Assembly (NCBI GenBank): GCA_030844895.1
Contig: CM061223.1
Coordinates: 37,198,204 to 37,262,203, forward strand
Direction of reading: 5' to 3'
Origin: Ambrosia x helenae
Lineage: Eukaryota; Streptophyta; Magnoliopsida; Asterales; Asteraceae
DNA length: 64,000 nt
The translations under genes and the position numbers were made by a program. The notes beneath the pieces are model-generated. The model made no database searches. It saw only the letters and a list, made by a program, of their open reading frames with translations, and had not been told where the DNA came from. Of the stretch, positions 22,618-34,138 are shown one piece after another. The first letter of the stretch is position 1, and each line of letters opens with the position of its first letter.

Positions 22618-25455
22618 TGTCACACCCCGACAGCGCACAGCAGAAAGCAAGTAATGAGGTAACGGAAGTTGTTACCATAAGGTTTAGCGGATCACATAAA
22701 GTTACGTGTGGACATCTTGCTAACACCCTCTAGTTAAACGTTGTTTTATTTTCGTAATAAACGAACATTGTTGGAACCAAGAAAACAAGTTTTACCAAGA
22801 TGAAGCGAAAATTTAAGTTAATATTGTATTACAAAACACAAATAAAAACATAGTTTTAAATAGAATTATTTAGATATTTAGGTCCCAACATCATGTCCAC
22901 CGTAATGCCCTAGCCAAACCACTCGCATTTAACCTATGCATCAATACCTGAAAAACATGCTTAAAAACATCAACAATATGTTGGCGAGTTCACAGGTTTA
23001 TGAGTAATAGTAAACTTTCAGTTTAGTAATAACATATGATCGATCAGTACTAAAATAGAATCAAGTAGAGTCGCGAAAGTCTACAAGTATGATGTATCCT
23101 AAGGCTCTTAATCAATCCATAACTTGGTTCCCGTGATGGCCTCTCCGTGAGAGGTACTTTTTGGAGGTTATGTTCATTTTTCAAGCAGATTTCAACCCAG
23201 TTAAATCATGAAAACGGGGGCGTCAACCCAATAGTACTACAACATAAACAACGGCCTTTTCCGAAGGCTAATGATTAAGATGTGCTGGCAGAGAGAGTGG
23301 CAACCCGTCGGTTGACACTGTTGTCACATTATAACAAACGTACCCACCGGTGCACTATCCTAAGGGAATCAATATTCTATTTTTATAGTCTATCGCATCA
23401 TATAAGCATGTTAATCCCCCGCTTTGTAAATCGTTCAAAAACATTTAAAAAGAAATGGGGCCGTGAACTCACCTTAGTGCAATACTCATGGGAAATTTCC
23501 AATCCCGATCACAATCCTTCACCTAAATCACCTCCCATATCGTAGGTCAATTTAGTAACCATACTAAGTCCAATTAAGTTATTCACCAAGTTATCCCGAC
23601 TTAGTACCAATAAATCCCAGATTTTAGTTATCCCTTACCCTATTAACCCCATTGGTGACACGTGACGAGAGGCTAAGTCTAACCATCGTATAGTTTATCT
23701 AACATTTCAAGCTTCATATATTATTTTTAACAACTATTCCTCATGATTCATATATAGCTTCTATTTAATTCATAAGAGAAATATCCAATCCATGCAACAA
23801 CCTTATATTTTTTTAGTAAGTCTTGCTACATTACGTTAACATTTTATGCCTTATAACTATGTACCGGGCCACTTTCAGGGCATAGTTTCGCACTGTAAGC
23901 GCCCCTTATCAAGGTAAACACCTAATATACCTTGATTAGTTCTTAATATACTACACTTTCACCTATATAATCATTTTAAACCAGATCTACATGCATGCAT
24001 TTCTAGTGCACAAATTTATTGATATTATGTGTTTTTACACATCCTTGGCCATTATTCTTAAGTTTTAACCTTAAGTCTTTCATGTTAACCTTATAATACC
24101 TTATTTATTACCAAAATAAGTTATTAAAATCTGTTCTAAATCAGTTTTAGAAAATCATCTTTTAAACCTTAGTTTTTGGCATTTTAAGCCGAAAAATGGG
24201 TTCCGATCGTACATGCAAGGTTTCCCAATCATGTAGATCCTATCAAAGCTTGTTTTGCACTAGTTTAAGTTCATAAAATCCATTAAAACTTTATTGTAAT
24301 CATATCTGAATTTATACTTAAAATCATCCCAAACTTATGTCTTATCAAAGTCTATTTCAAGTCCATAAGGGTCCATAAGTCATCTTTCATTTAGTTCATC
24401 CAAGAACTCATTTATCTAAGTTAGTAATTTCTCTAATGTTTGGTTATTTTCTGATTTCTTATCACCCTTTTAATCCTCTTGCATGTGTCTAAATATGAAG
24501 GATCTTAACATTTTAACCATCAAAACATCAAGATTATTACCCTAAACACACTCACACACACACGCACACACACACACGGTCACACACACATACATACTCA
24601 CGCATACATACAATACATACCTACATATTCTCCTTTCATTTCCCCGTTAGTTTTAGATTGAAAAACCTTTGTTTATTTGGTGAATACTTTTATAAATACC
24701 AAAATAAATAATGAAATAGTTTTAGTTTCATACTCACCTTAGTATCAACTTGTGGGTTTTTCCTTCTAAGCTTCTAGTTCTTGAATCTTTTAACCTCTAA
24801 ATCACCAAAGATGCCTAAATCTTCATATAATCATGCTTCTCAAGATGATAACATGATTCAAACTAAGAAAATAGGCGGTGGTGATGGTGTTTCCGGTTGG
24901 GGAAAGGGGGATGGTTTTTGTAGAGAGAGAGAGAGTGTGTGTAAGATGAAGAGTGTGGAAGAATGTAAATGTGGTAGCCAATGATTATTATTATTACTAT
25001 TATTATTATTATTAAAACTTAATATTATTATATAGAGAGGGAGGGGGCGGATCGTGGGGGGGTTGGGTATATTATTATTTTTTTATAAAAACCTTGACAT
25101 AATATATACAATCTTACCTTTTATAAAACCTACAAACCTTAATTATCTAAGGTTTTCACCCCTTAATCTCATAATAATAATCACATCCATCCATAAAATA
25201 TCTTGACATGTCAGATCACATATTATGTTTTAACTAGACTTTCTACCATTAGTCGGGTCGTCACCAAGGCTTAATACGGTAATTTATCACTATGTGATAC
25301 AGAATCACTAAAATCCCCATAATATTTCCAACAATATTAATTCCCAATAACATCCTTTCAGTTATTGCCAAAACAAATCTAACACATCACATGCAATCAT
25401 ATTTACAGTTATTATATTCATACGGATAGTACCTCGATTTCTACCGGTTGTCACA
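22618..25455 (-). repeat. Gypsy D 3' LTR (2838 bp)
   Basis: On the plus strand it runs from TGTCACACCCC to GGTTGTCACA, next to the polypurine tract. The five bases to its left are AAAGG. The far LTR of this element lies beyond 64000, so the duplication cannot be verified. Microsatellites lie within it: (CA)n near 24543-24590, (GA)n near 24920-24935 and (TTA)n near 24985-25016. Its first 1.0 kb is matched by L2 and L3 (49520 and 53058) with several per cent of differences. Those copies also lack about 225 bp corresponding to 23637-23860. Confidence 0.8.
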
Positions 25456-25466
25456 GTCTCCCCTTG
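25456..25466 (-). other. polypurine tract of Gypsy D
   Basis: The minus strand reads AAGGGGAGAC directly before the LTR, the plus-strand primer of the element. Confidence 0.75.
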
Positions 25467-25513
25467 TTTCAGAAATTTCTTCCTCGAAATTTTTGTTTAG
25501 TCACTACTGGTTT

Positions 25514-28500
25514 CTATTTCGACGGAAACAAGTGAGGGTATTTTAGCTTCATTTGGTCTTCTCTTTCCCACGTGAACTCGGGTCCACGTATAGAGTTCCA
25601 TCTAAGTTTGACCAATTTGATATTACTCCTTCTCATCTTTTGGATTTTCCAATCCGTGACTTCAACAGGTTCTTCAACAAAACACAACCTGTTATCAACC
25701 TTCACTTCCTTCAAAGGAATAACTAACATTTCATCTGCCAGACATTTCTTCAAGTTGCAAATGTGAAAAACATCATGAACGCCTGATAGTTTATGCGGTA
25801 GCTTTAGTCGGTATGCAACGGGACCTACCCTTGCTACGATCCTAAAGGGTCCAATGTAACGAGGGCTAAGCTTACCTTGCTTGACAAATCTTATAACCCC
25901 TTTCCAAGGCGAAACTTTCAACATGACCTTGTCTCCTACTTGGAATTCCAATGGCTTCCTTCTGTTATCTGCATAACTCTTCTATCTATCTCTTGCGGCT
26001 TTTAATCTATCTCTTATCTGGAAGATCTTGTCTGTTGTCTCCTGGATTATCTCTGGGCTTGTCAAACATTTGTCTCCCACTTCTGTCCAACAGAGAGGTG
26101 AACGACACTTTCTACCGTATAGCCGTATAGGGCTTCGAAGGGTGCGACGTTGATACTGGAGTGATAACTATTATTGTAGGAAAACTCAACTAAGGGAAGG
26201 TGAGTGTCCCAGTTCCCTCCAAAATCAATCGCACATACTCTTAACAAATCTTCCAGTGTTTGAATCGTTCTTTCGCTTTGTCCATCAGTCTGGGGATGGT
26301 AAGCGGTACTCATATCAAGTCGGGTTCCTAGTGCGTCATGCAATGACTGCCAAAACCTTGACACAAATCGACCATCTCGATCAGAAATAATCGATATCGG
26401 AACACCATGTCTAGAGACTACCTCCTTGATGTAAATCCGAGTTAACTTCTCAATAGAATAGGTTCCCCTAATCGGTAAGAAATGTGCGAACTTAGTTAGT
26501 CGATCAACAATTACCCAAATGGCATCATGACCACTTGATGTCCGGGGTAACTTCATGATAAAGTCCATTGAAATACATTCCCATTTCCATTGAGGAATCT
26601 CTGGTTGTTGAAGCAATCTCGAGGGCTTCTGATATTCAACTTTAACTTTTGCACATGTTAGACACCTGCTCACGTAAGCTGCTATCTCTCCTTTCATGCT
26701 CGGCCACCAGTAAAGTTCTTTCAAGTCTGTATACATCTTGTCAGAACCAGGGTGTATTGAGTACTTAGACTTATGGGCTTCATCCATAACTAACTCACGC
26801 ATACCGCCCTTAACTGGTACCCAAACACGATCCATGAAATACATCACTCCATCGTCCTTCGGATTCACATCCTTTATCATCCTGAAAAGACATTATTTCT
26901 TAAAATTCTCTTCCTTCAACGCTTCTCGTTGTGCTTCTTTAATCTGAGCCATAAGACTCGAATGGATTGTCAAACCCAGCGCGCGAACACGCAATGGTTT
27001 AACTCTCTCTTTTCTGCTTAAAGCATCTGCACAATGTTGGCTTTTTCGGGATGATAACAAATCTCACAGTCGTAATCATTAAGTAGCTCGACCCATCTAC
27101 GTTGCCTCATATTGAGCTCCTTTTGGTCAAAGATATGTTGAAGACTTTTATGGTCAATAAAGACTGTGCATTTGGTACCATAAAGATAGTGTCTCCATAT
27201 CTTGAGCGCAAAAATTACTGCTCCTAAATCCAAATCGTGTGTTGTATAGTTCTTCTTATGCACCTTGAGTTGTCTCGATGCATATGCTATGACCTTATCA
27301 TTCTGCATTAGTACACATCCCAACCCTTGATGCAAAGCATCACAATATACAACGAACCCATCATTTCCATCTGGAAGAGATAATATTGGCGCGCTACACA
27401 ACTTCTGCTTGAGAAGCTGGAAGGCTTCCTCTTGCTTCTCTGTCCATTCAAACTTGTGGTCTTTTTGGGTTAATAGCGTCAAAGGCTGCGCTATTTTGGA
27501 GAAATTACCAATAAATCGCCGGTAATATCCTGCCAAACCCACGAATTGACGAATCTCCGTAGAAGATTTTGGTGTACTCCAATCCTTAATCGCCTCGATT
27601 TTTGCTGGATCCACCTGAACGCCTTTTTCGTTAATAATATGACCTAAGAAATTAACATCCAAAACTCGCATTTGGAAAACTTCGCGAATAACTTCTCACT
27701 CTTAAGCAACTCCAAAATGAGTCTAAAATGTTGTTCATGTTCCTCTTTCGTTTGTGAATAGATAAGTATGTCATCAATGAACACTAACAAATTTATCTAG
27801 GTAAGGTTTACAAACTCTATTCATTAGATCCATAAACATTGCCGGAGCGTTAGTTAGAACAAATGGCATAACAAGAAACTCATAATGACCGTATCATGTT
27901 CTGAAAGCGGTCTTTGGAATATCTTCTTCTACAATTCTCAGCTGATGATAACCAGATCTAAGGTCGATCTTCGAGTAAAAACTTAATCCTTTCAAGTGAT
28001 CAAACAAATCATCAATTCTGGGTAATGGGTATCGATTCTTTATAGTGAGTTTGTTCAACTCCCTATAATCAATACACATTCTAAAGGTTTTGTCTTTCTT
28101 ATTGACAAACAACACCGGTGCTCCCCAAGGAGAATAACTTGGTCTGATGAAACCTTTATCCAGCAATTCCTGCAATTGGTTTGAAAGCTCTTGCATTTCG
28201 GAAGGTGCTAGTCGATAAGAAGACTTACCGACTGGCGCAACACCTGGTACAAGATCTATTCTGAACTCTAATTGCCTCGTAGGTGGTAATCCGGGCAAAT
28301 CCTTTGAAAAAACTTCAAGGTATTCCCTAACCACCGGAATGTCCTCAAGTTTCTTTTCCTCAACTTTGGTGTTAACCACACTAGCTAAAAATGCCAGGTA
28401 ACCCTTCCGTAGAAACTTCTGTGCCTTCATCACATTAATCAATCTTAGAGATTTCTTCTCGGTGTCACCTCGTATGATTAAAATCTCGCTATCTGAAATC

Positions 28501-28865
28501 GGAATGCGAACTAACTTCTCGCGACAAATTACTTCTGCTCGATTCTTGGATAGCCAATCCATTCCTTTGACGATGTCGAAACTCCCTAATTCTATTGGCA
28601 AGAGGTCTATGCTAAATGTATGACTTTCGAGTTGTAAGGTACAATCTTTAATCATCTTACGGGTTTCAATTAACTTACCATTTGCCAGCTCTATAGAATA
28701 AATCTTATCTAATTCATTTGATTTCGAACCTAGTAACGCTTCAAATTTCTTTGAAACAACACTCATATCAGCTCCGGTATCAAATAAAATAGATGCAAGT
28801 TGATTATTGACAAGGAACGTACCGGTAACCACAGTAGGATCTTGGCGTGCTGCTTCCGTGTTCAT
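25514..28865 (-). pseudogene. Gypsy D pol (PR-RT-RH-IN-chromodomain-like), multiply broken
   Basis: Read right to left. 27894-28865 carries the protease (ILFDTGADMSVVSKKFEALL) and the front of reverse transcriptase (YRLAPSEMQELSNQLQELL, CIDYRELNKLTIKNRYPLPR). The fingers-to-palm part at 27672-27893 is shifted and contains stops; the catalytic FIDD is visible only in another frame. 27018-27671 carries RNase H (FVVYCDALHQGLGCVLM). 26062-26880 carries the integrase zinc region and core (AHKSKYSIHPGSDKMY, ISDRDGRFVSRFW). 25514-25951 carries the C-terminal domain ending RGPEFTWEREDQMKLKYPHL, typical of Tekay/Del-type chromoviruses. An 8-bp tandem duplication (CCGTATAG twice, 26115-26130) shifts integrase; a TAG replaces Gln near 25985. 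An old, dead copy. Confidence 0.85.
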
Positions 28866-28874
28866 TTCAAAGGC

Positions 28875-30177
28875 TCAGCCCCTTGCATTCGTTCCTCGAA
28901 GTTTTGGGCAATCCCTCTTGAAATTTCCTACCACGCCACATTCATAACATCCCTTGTCGCCCTTGCTTTTGTCTGAAGGTAAACTTGTTCTACACTTCGC
29001 GGCTACATGCCCGAACCGACCACATCTTTCACATACAACCACCTTGCATTTACCAGTATGCTTAGTGTTGCATTTCTGGCACATAGGTATTGACTCCTCC
29101 ACCTTCTTACCTTCACTGGTGGTGGTCGCGTAGAGTTTTCCCGAATCATGACTCCTACCTTTCTTATTCCCGGACGCCTTCTTAAACCTTTCAGATCCTT
29201 TCCTTTTCCTTCCTGACGATACTACTTTCGACTCAGGAATCTTTTCCATCACGTCTGATGCTTTCTTTCCACTGTCACCATTCTTAACCAACGTTCCCAT
29301 CCTGATCGCATCGTCGGTCAAGGAGTTCGCTAGAGATATAGCGCTCTGTATCGTAGTTGGTCTAGAAGATGATACCATACCTCTGATTTATGGTACTAAA
29401 CCCCAAATGTACCTTTCAATACGAACATAATCCGGTGTAACCGATCGTGGAACTAATTTGGCTAACTCATTGAACCTAGTAGTGTAAGCTTTAACCTCTG
29501 CTCCCTTCATGGAGAGAGTCCAGAACTCCATCTCAATCTTCTGCATTTCACTACGTGGACAATATTGTCTCAACAACATATCCTTAAGTTTGTCCCACAA
29601 AAGACCATATGCGGCTTCTTCTCCTAAAGCTTGCACTTGCGTGTTCCACCATGTGAGAGCATCATCAAGAAATGAGCAAACAGAGTACTTAACCTTTTGG
29701 GTAGCCGTACAGTCACTGATCATCATGACTGATTCCATCTTCTCAATCCATCTAATGATATCCAGTGGACCTTCAGCTCCGGAGAACGTTCGAGGATGGC
29801 AAGACTGAAATGTCTTATAAGTGTAACCTACCTCGGCGTTTCCTGTTTCATTCAAGTAGGCCTTAGTTATTATTTGATATGCAATCAAAACAATAACTTC
29901 ATGAAACATTAATTTTATCCCAAAGGTTTTTACCTGATGGATTCCCAGTATTGATCCGCTCTCTAGGTCCTCCTGCAGCTGCACCACCAGGCGTACTTCC
30001 TCCTAGAGCACCTCTACCTGGTGCGCCACCACCTGGTGCGCCACCATCTCTGCCTCGGGCCTCATGCTGGTCGAATACGAAATTCACCTGCTGAGCTATC
30101 ATCCTGGCTAGTTGCTCGTTCGAAACCGGGAGTGATGATCCTCCCGCATCTGCGCCTGATCCGGTAACGGTTGCCAT
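28875..30177 (-). pseudogene. Gypsy D gag
   Basis: Begins at ATG 30177 (MATVTGSGADAGG) with a Gly/Ala/Pro-rich stretch. The Retrotrans_gag core follows in 29388-29987 (FSGAEGPLDIIRWIEKMESV, ALTWWNTQVQALG). After a break near 29385 the C-terminal part (28875-29378) carries a basic region and zinc-knuckle-like Cys clusters (CERCGRFGHVAAKC, CYECGVVGNFKRDC). In the second the usual His position is kept differently (GVVGNFKRDC). The frame 29899-30177 overlaps the core frame and differs from it, so at least two frameshifts are present. An accessory ORF lies upstream (30594-31110 and 48822-49280). Confidence 0.8.
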
Positions 30178-30593
30178 GATCCTTTTTCTATATATTTAGG
30201 AAATAAATATACATAAGAAACATGCTAGTGATTTAAGAACCATCCTTGTTCATATCATGGATCACTCCTCATGATCTATACACAATCAAGGTAATTCATA
30301 ATAAAATCATCATTCACCACTATCAATCAAAGCATAGTAAAGGTAACAAACAAACAACAATAAAGGAAAGATAATATCCATAAATCACGGTTATAATGTT
30401 ATCATAATAAACCAAAATAAACCATTAGATTTCTTATTCACTGTTTATATGGATCATACAACTAAACATCAAAGTGTTTTAGGAGATCGTACTAAACAAC
30501 ATGGTAGATCAACCACCAAAATGACAAGCAAATACGAATACAACCAAAAGATAGGGCCTAACATGCCCCTGACCAAAATCATAATCGGAAATC

Positions 30594-31110
30594 AAGGAGC
30601 CTTGCCCCCACGAAGGGCAGACGCTTTCACCATCAAGACCATCAATGCCAAAGCCATCGTAGCACTGTGTCCTTCCTCTGCCGCCACTAATCGTTGCTCT
30701 AAACCCACTATGCTAGCCTCGGTCTCCTCAACCTTGGCTTCACTCTCCACTAGCTTCTTCTAAGAATCTTCCATTTCTACCTGAACCTCACGAAACCTGG
30801 ACTCCAACTGTTCGATCCTAGCCAACTGTACGTCTCGTGCCTGGCTATCAGTGATCATATACTCCTCTGCCGATGATATCCTATCATCCATCCCATCAAC
30901 CCTAGTGTCCATGCCTCTAATCCGGTCATCCAGAGACGCAATCTGCTCATCCAAAGAGTCCATCCTACTACCCATGCTTTCCCTATGCTGCTCAGACCTA
31001 ACAACCCCATGTTGAAGCGCATCAATCTTCCTGTCCAAGGATGAATGTCTATCCTGAAGCTGAGATATCCTGTGCTTTGTGCGAGCTCCTCTGACTGCTT
31101 GCGTAGCTAC
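30594..31110 (-). pseudogene. Gypsy D ORF0, coiled-coil half (split by the E insertion)
   Basis: The minus-strand frame carries long heptad repeats (SLDEQIASLDDRIRGMDTRV, then RIEQLESRFREVQVEMEDS). A TAG at about 30762 interrupts it; the same frame then continues with coiled-coil sequence to a stop near 30596. To the right it is cut at 31110 by the solo E LTR. Removing the LTR and one copy of GCTAC joins it in frame to the leader ORF at 48822 onward (AARTV joined to ATQAVRGARTKHR). The complete protein would be about 320 residues: a Pro/Thr-rich front and a long coiled coil, encoded between the primer site and gag. Function unknown; assembly with Gag or RNA binding is only a guess. Confidence 0.7.
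31106..31110. repeat. target duplication GCTAC (left)
   Basis: GCTAC precedes the E LTR at 31111. The same five bases follow the end of every E-type LTR end at the insertion point (48817-48821, 52355-52359, 63586-63590). This identifies the original Gypsy E insertion site in ORF0 of Gypsy D. Confidence 0.85.
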
Positions 31111-32664
31111 TGTAACACCCCAACCGATGGCGGAAACATCGGGGTGCCACGTATTGATGATTGTTTTCAGTAGCACATGGTATAATATAAATTTTAAATA
31201 ATTTATTCAAACATAATATCCAAAATGTGAAATGATGTCTAAGAATTCAAATACATAATATCAAATAACAACTTCAATAACTTCAAATAAACTTCAAGTA
31301 AAATCCTCATGCTAACTCAAGCCTCAGCTTCATTGTTACCTGAAACATGTTAATTTTGAAAGTATTTTGGGTCAACATAAGTTGGTGAGAATTACATAGG
31401 TTTTTGATAATAAAATGAATAAAATGTTGTGCAATTCATGTGTCATGTTAATCTAGCCCATATGTGAGAACATACTAGAAATAAATCGAGTGCATAATCA
31501 ACCCTGTTGACTGTTATAAAATGATACATACCATACACTTATGGTCCAATTGAATATGTTATGCGATAACAAACACCCACGTAACCTTTGTAGGAGGCAC
31601 GTATCCGGGTGGGATTGTCAGTCCAATAGATCTATCAATGTATACCGTCGGCTGATCAATGTTAATGATTATGCTAGAATGGTGCTTACTCTAATCATGC
31701 TCAAGACATAATGCAACATAGAAAACACATAGACACATTGATGATTGAATTGCAATGATAATGTTATAACATGTTTCACCCCAAAAATGATGATAAATAA
31801 AAGGGGCTATGTAAAACTCACCTTAGCAAATGTTAAACTTGTTGAAAAGATGAAATAATTGTGTTGCCCAAAATGATTCCAAATATCACCCTATAATAAG
31901 GTAATATATAATAAGTCTAAGTCTAATTAACTTATATGTGTATCCTAGGGTTTCGATTTGGGGATAATCAATTGTTGAAATTAAATTAAAATGTTAATTA
32001 ATAAAGGAAAATTTGATAATTAATAAAAGAAGGTCTTTTAATAATATTTGAATTTTGAATGTACACATTAAAGTGTTTGAAGCATAAAAATAATTTTTAT
32101 AAAATTATTTCATTTAAAATAGATTTTTAAATCTATTTATTACAAATTGCCAACAATTAACTTTAATATTCAAAAATACTAAAATTAAAAAATTTCTATT
32201 TTAAAAATCATATTTCTGTTCTAAATGATTAAAAGTAATTTGTATAAAATTTTGGTGCAAAAATGATGAAAATTGGATTTATTATGATTTAATTATGATT
32301 AAATCTAACAAAAATCGATTAAAAATATAAAATAATTGATTTTACTGAATTAAAAATTATTTCAGTAAAGTTTAACTTTATAAAAAGTCAGGATAATTTT
32401 TGGAGAGTTTAATAAAATTGTTTTGATATAAATGGATTTTTATAAATATAATAGTATAAAAATGATTTAATTATTATAAATACTAAATAAATGAATTTCT
32501 GAAAAATAAAAATTGTAAATAAAACTTTTATCTCAGATTAAACAAATATAATTTTTTTTTTTTAGAATTTATAAAATGGTTTTGATATTTTAAAATGAAT
32601 TTAAAAGATTAAAAGGTTTAATATATATATATATAATAGTTTTGTTTTAAAAAAATAAAAGGAA

Positions 32665-32753
32665 CAAAAAGGGGGTAGTAGCCGGGACTCGAACCCGGTT
32701 CCCTTCTGTATCAAACCCAGGTCACAACCACTTGGCCTAGGCCAGTGGTTGTG
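32665..32753 (-). other. tRNA-like module in E LTR (minus strand)
   Basis: The minus strand has a perfect Pol III B box, GGTTCGAGTCC (32685-32695), in a complete T-arm hairpin CCGGGTTCGAGTCCCGG (32682-32698). An A-box-like TAGGCCAAGTGG (32728-32739) lies 32 bases upstream, the tRNA spacing, and a T run follows downstream (32666-32670). No matching acceptor stem is seen, so it is not a working tRNA gene. Same module at about 51444, 54981 and 62685. Confidence 0.6.
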
Positions 32754-32971
32754 ATGTTTTCTGTTTAAAAATAAATAAATACAATACGCGATTCAAAGTT
32801 TATCCCCAATTCTAACGAACGAACCCTAGAATTTGCAATTGGGCAAATCAGCCAACTTGAGCCCGATTAATGTTGGGGCTTTTGTTGGTTGATCGCCGAC
32901 TAATAAAACCCACCAAAGAAAAGTAACTCACAGTGTTGTTATACGTATGATTGTCGGGTCAAAGCAAAAGT

Positions 32972-32976
32972 CAAAC
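32972..32976. repeat. target duplication CAAAC (left) of Copia C
   Basis: CAAAC here and at 48193-48197 flank Copia C exactly. The uninterrupted LTR copies (for example 51731-51735) have a single CAAAC at this point. Confidence 0.95.
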
Positions 32977-33489
32977 TGTAGGTGCATATGTGCGACTAAT
33001 GCTTTGGATTGGATAAATCATATGTTTTTGTTTTCTGTCGTTGGTGCGAAGGAAGGTTTTGGTTGGTGCGAAGGAGGGTTTTCAAAGGTGCGAAGGAAGA
33101 ATTTTGGGCGAATGAAGACTGTTTATTATGTAGTTTGGTTCGACCGTTCACAATGGGCGAACCTGCACATTCGCACGAACAAAGTGGGCGAATGTGCAGT
33201 CTATAAATAGGCAAACTCAGTTTTTGTAGTTAACTTTGAGTCATTTATTTCCCGCCACTTTCTGAATTCTCTCTGTAACTTTTTATAAATTTGTTTTGCG
33301 TCTAATCCTTGATTGTAATCACTTTTCTACGTGTATTCAAGTTTGATTATTAATGAAAACGTTTGAAAATGATGATTTGTGTGTGTTTATCTGATTAGTT
33401 ATCATTTTGTGCTGGTTTTGGGGACTCCGCACCCAAAACTAAATTGTTTGATTGTCTTTGTAGCTTATCGATCCTTTCACGCGCATACA
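32977..33489 (+). repeat. Copia C 5' LTR (513 bp)
   Basis: Runs from TGTAGGTGCATATG to GCGCATACA. Upstream of the TATA box are about eight copies of GGTGCGAAGGA/GGGCGAATG-type motifs in both orientations (33043-33194). Confidence 0.95.
33201..33210 (+). promoter_or_regulatory. Copia C LTR TATA box
   Basis: CTATAAATAG follows the motif cluster GGGCGAATGTGCAGT in the LTR. Transcription would start roughly 30 bases downstream. Confidence 0.75.
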
Positions 33490-33492
33490 AAG

Positions 33493-33504
33493 TGGTATCA
33501 GAGC
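33493..33504 (+). other. primer-binding site, tRNA-Met type (Copia C)
   Basis: TGGTATCAGAGC, three bases inside the 5' LTR. Confidence 0.95.
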
Positions 33505-33779
33505 CAGGTTGAATCAAACAACCACAAATTGATAGTTTCTCAGTTGATTTTGACCCAAATTTGATCAAAAATTTTCTGTTTTAAGTGAACAAACTGAAAT
33601 GATGTGTTTTTGATCGATTTCACCTTGATTTCGAGTTTGAATTGGATAATTCACTTTATTAAAGTTGTTTCAAATTTCATCCGATTCAAAACCTGATTAA
33701 GATCATCAAATTCCATCAACTTTTGATAAACATGATCAAATATAACTGATTTTCAAAGAATAACCGTTTTTGAAATCAC

Positions 33780-34080
33780 AGGGGTCGAACGAGAGAATTC
33801 GGTCGAAAGTGGGAGTGTATTAGGTCGAACGAGTGTTTTTGTGGTCGAAAGAGTGATTTTAGTGGTCGAAAGTGAACTTTGATTGCTTATATTTTTCATT
33901 CGCACTATTGTGTCTCATTCGTATAATCGTTCGGTCGAAGGAGATTAGTAGAACGGTCGAAGGAAGATTTAAGCGGTCGAAGGAGATTTGATATTTGTTT
34001 TTCCACATTCGTATCAGTTTATTTGGTCGAAAGAGAAGATTTTTCTCATTCGCACCTCCGTTCATACGAAGGAGTTTTCT
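33780..34080 (+). repeat. GGTCGAA motif array in the gag leader
   Basis: About 13 copies of GGTCGAAAG, GGTCGAAGGAG, GGTCGAACGAG and the inverse CATTCGCAC/CATTCGTA in 300 bases, with irregular spacing. They lie between the primer site and the gag start and do not encode protein. Confidence 0.85.
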
Positions 34081-34109
34081 GTTTTTGGAAAAATTTTAAT
34101 CGTTTCGTG

Positions 34110-34138
34110 TTTGTTTGTTTGATTGTTTGCAGGATACA
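34110..34138 (+). promoter_or_regulatory. putative leader-intron 3' splice site before gag
   Basis: A T-rich tract ends TTTGATTGTTTGCAG at 34132, and the gag ATG follows after six bases. The same string, TTTGATTTGTTTTGCAG, precedes the ORF3 ATG. The donor is not obvious (a weak candidate is CCAG/GTTGAA near 33505), so splicing here is inferred. Confidence 0.5.

Larger units (their letters stand above)
31111..32976 (-). repeat. solo Gypsy E LTR (L1), left part
   Basis: Starts TGTAACACCCC. Together with 48198-48816 it makes a 2485-bp LTR, within one base of the length of the intact E LTR at 61100-63585. No primer site, polypurine tract or E interior is attached, so it is a solo LTR flanked by GCTAC. 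Copia C is inserted at its base 1866. It differs from the 61100 copy at a few positions only. Confidence 0.85.

Noticed and set aside
23282..23545. An 87-codon frame (MLAERVATRRLTLLSH) occurring three times nearly unchanged (also 50185 and 53722)
   Set aside because: It lies inside copies of the Gypsy D LTR. Conservation follows from LTR duplication, and it has no start context or family match.
24781..24984. A 67-codon frame with GGGDG repeats
   Set aside because: It sits in the Gypsy D LTR next to GA and TTA microsatellites and ends in them.
30449..30763. A 104-codon plus-strand frame
   Set aside because: It is opposite to the continuing coiled-coil frame of ORF0 and to the leader of gag; no homology or start context.
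32665..32753. A functional tRNA gene
   Set aside because: B box and T-arm are perfect, but no pairing acceptor stem exists and the A-box region is a palindrome.
33009..33206. 65-87 codon frames in both Copia C LTRs
   Set aside because: They fall in the promoter motif cluster of the LTR and are identical only because the LTRs are.
33780..34080. CRISPR-like or satellite array
   Set aside because: Units are only about 9-11 bases, irregularly spaced, in both orientations and within a transposon leader of a plant genome.
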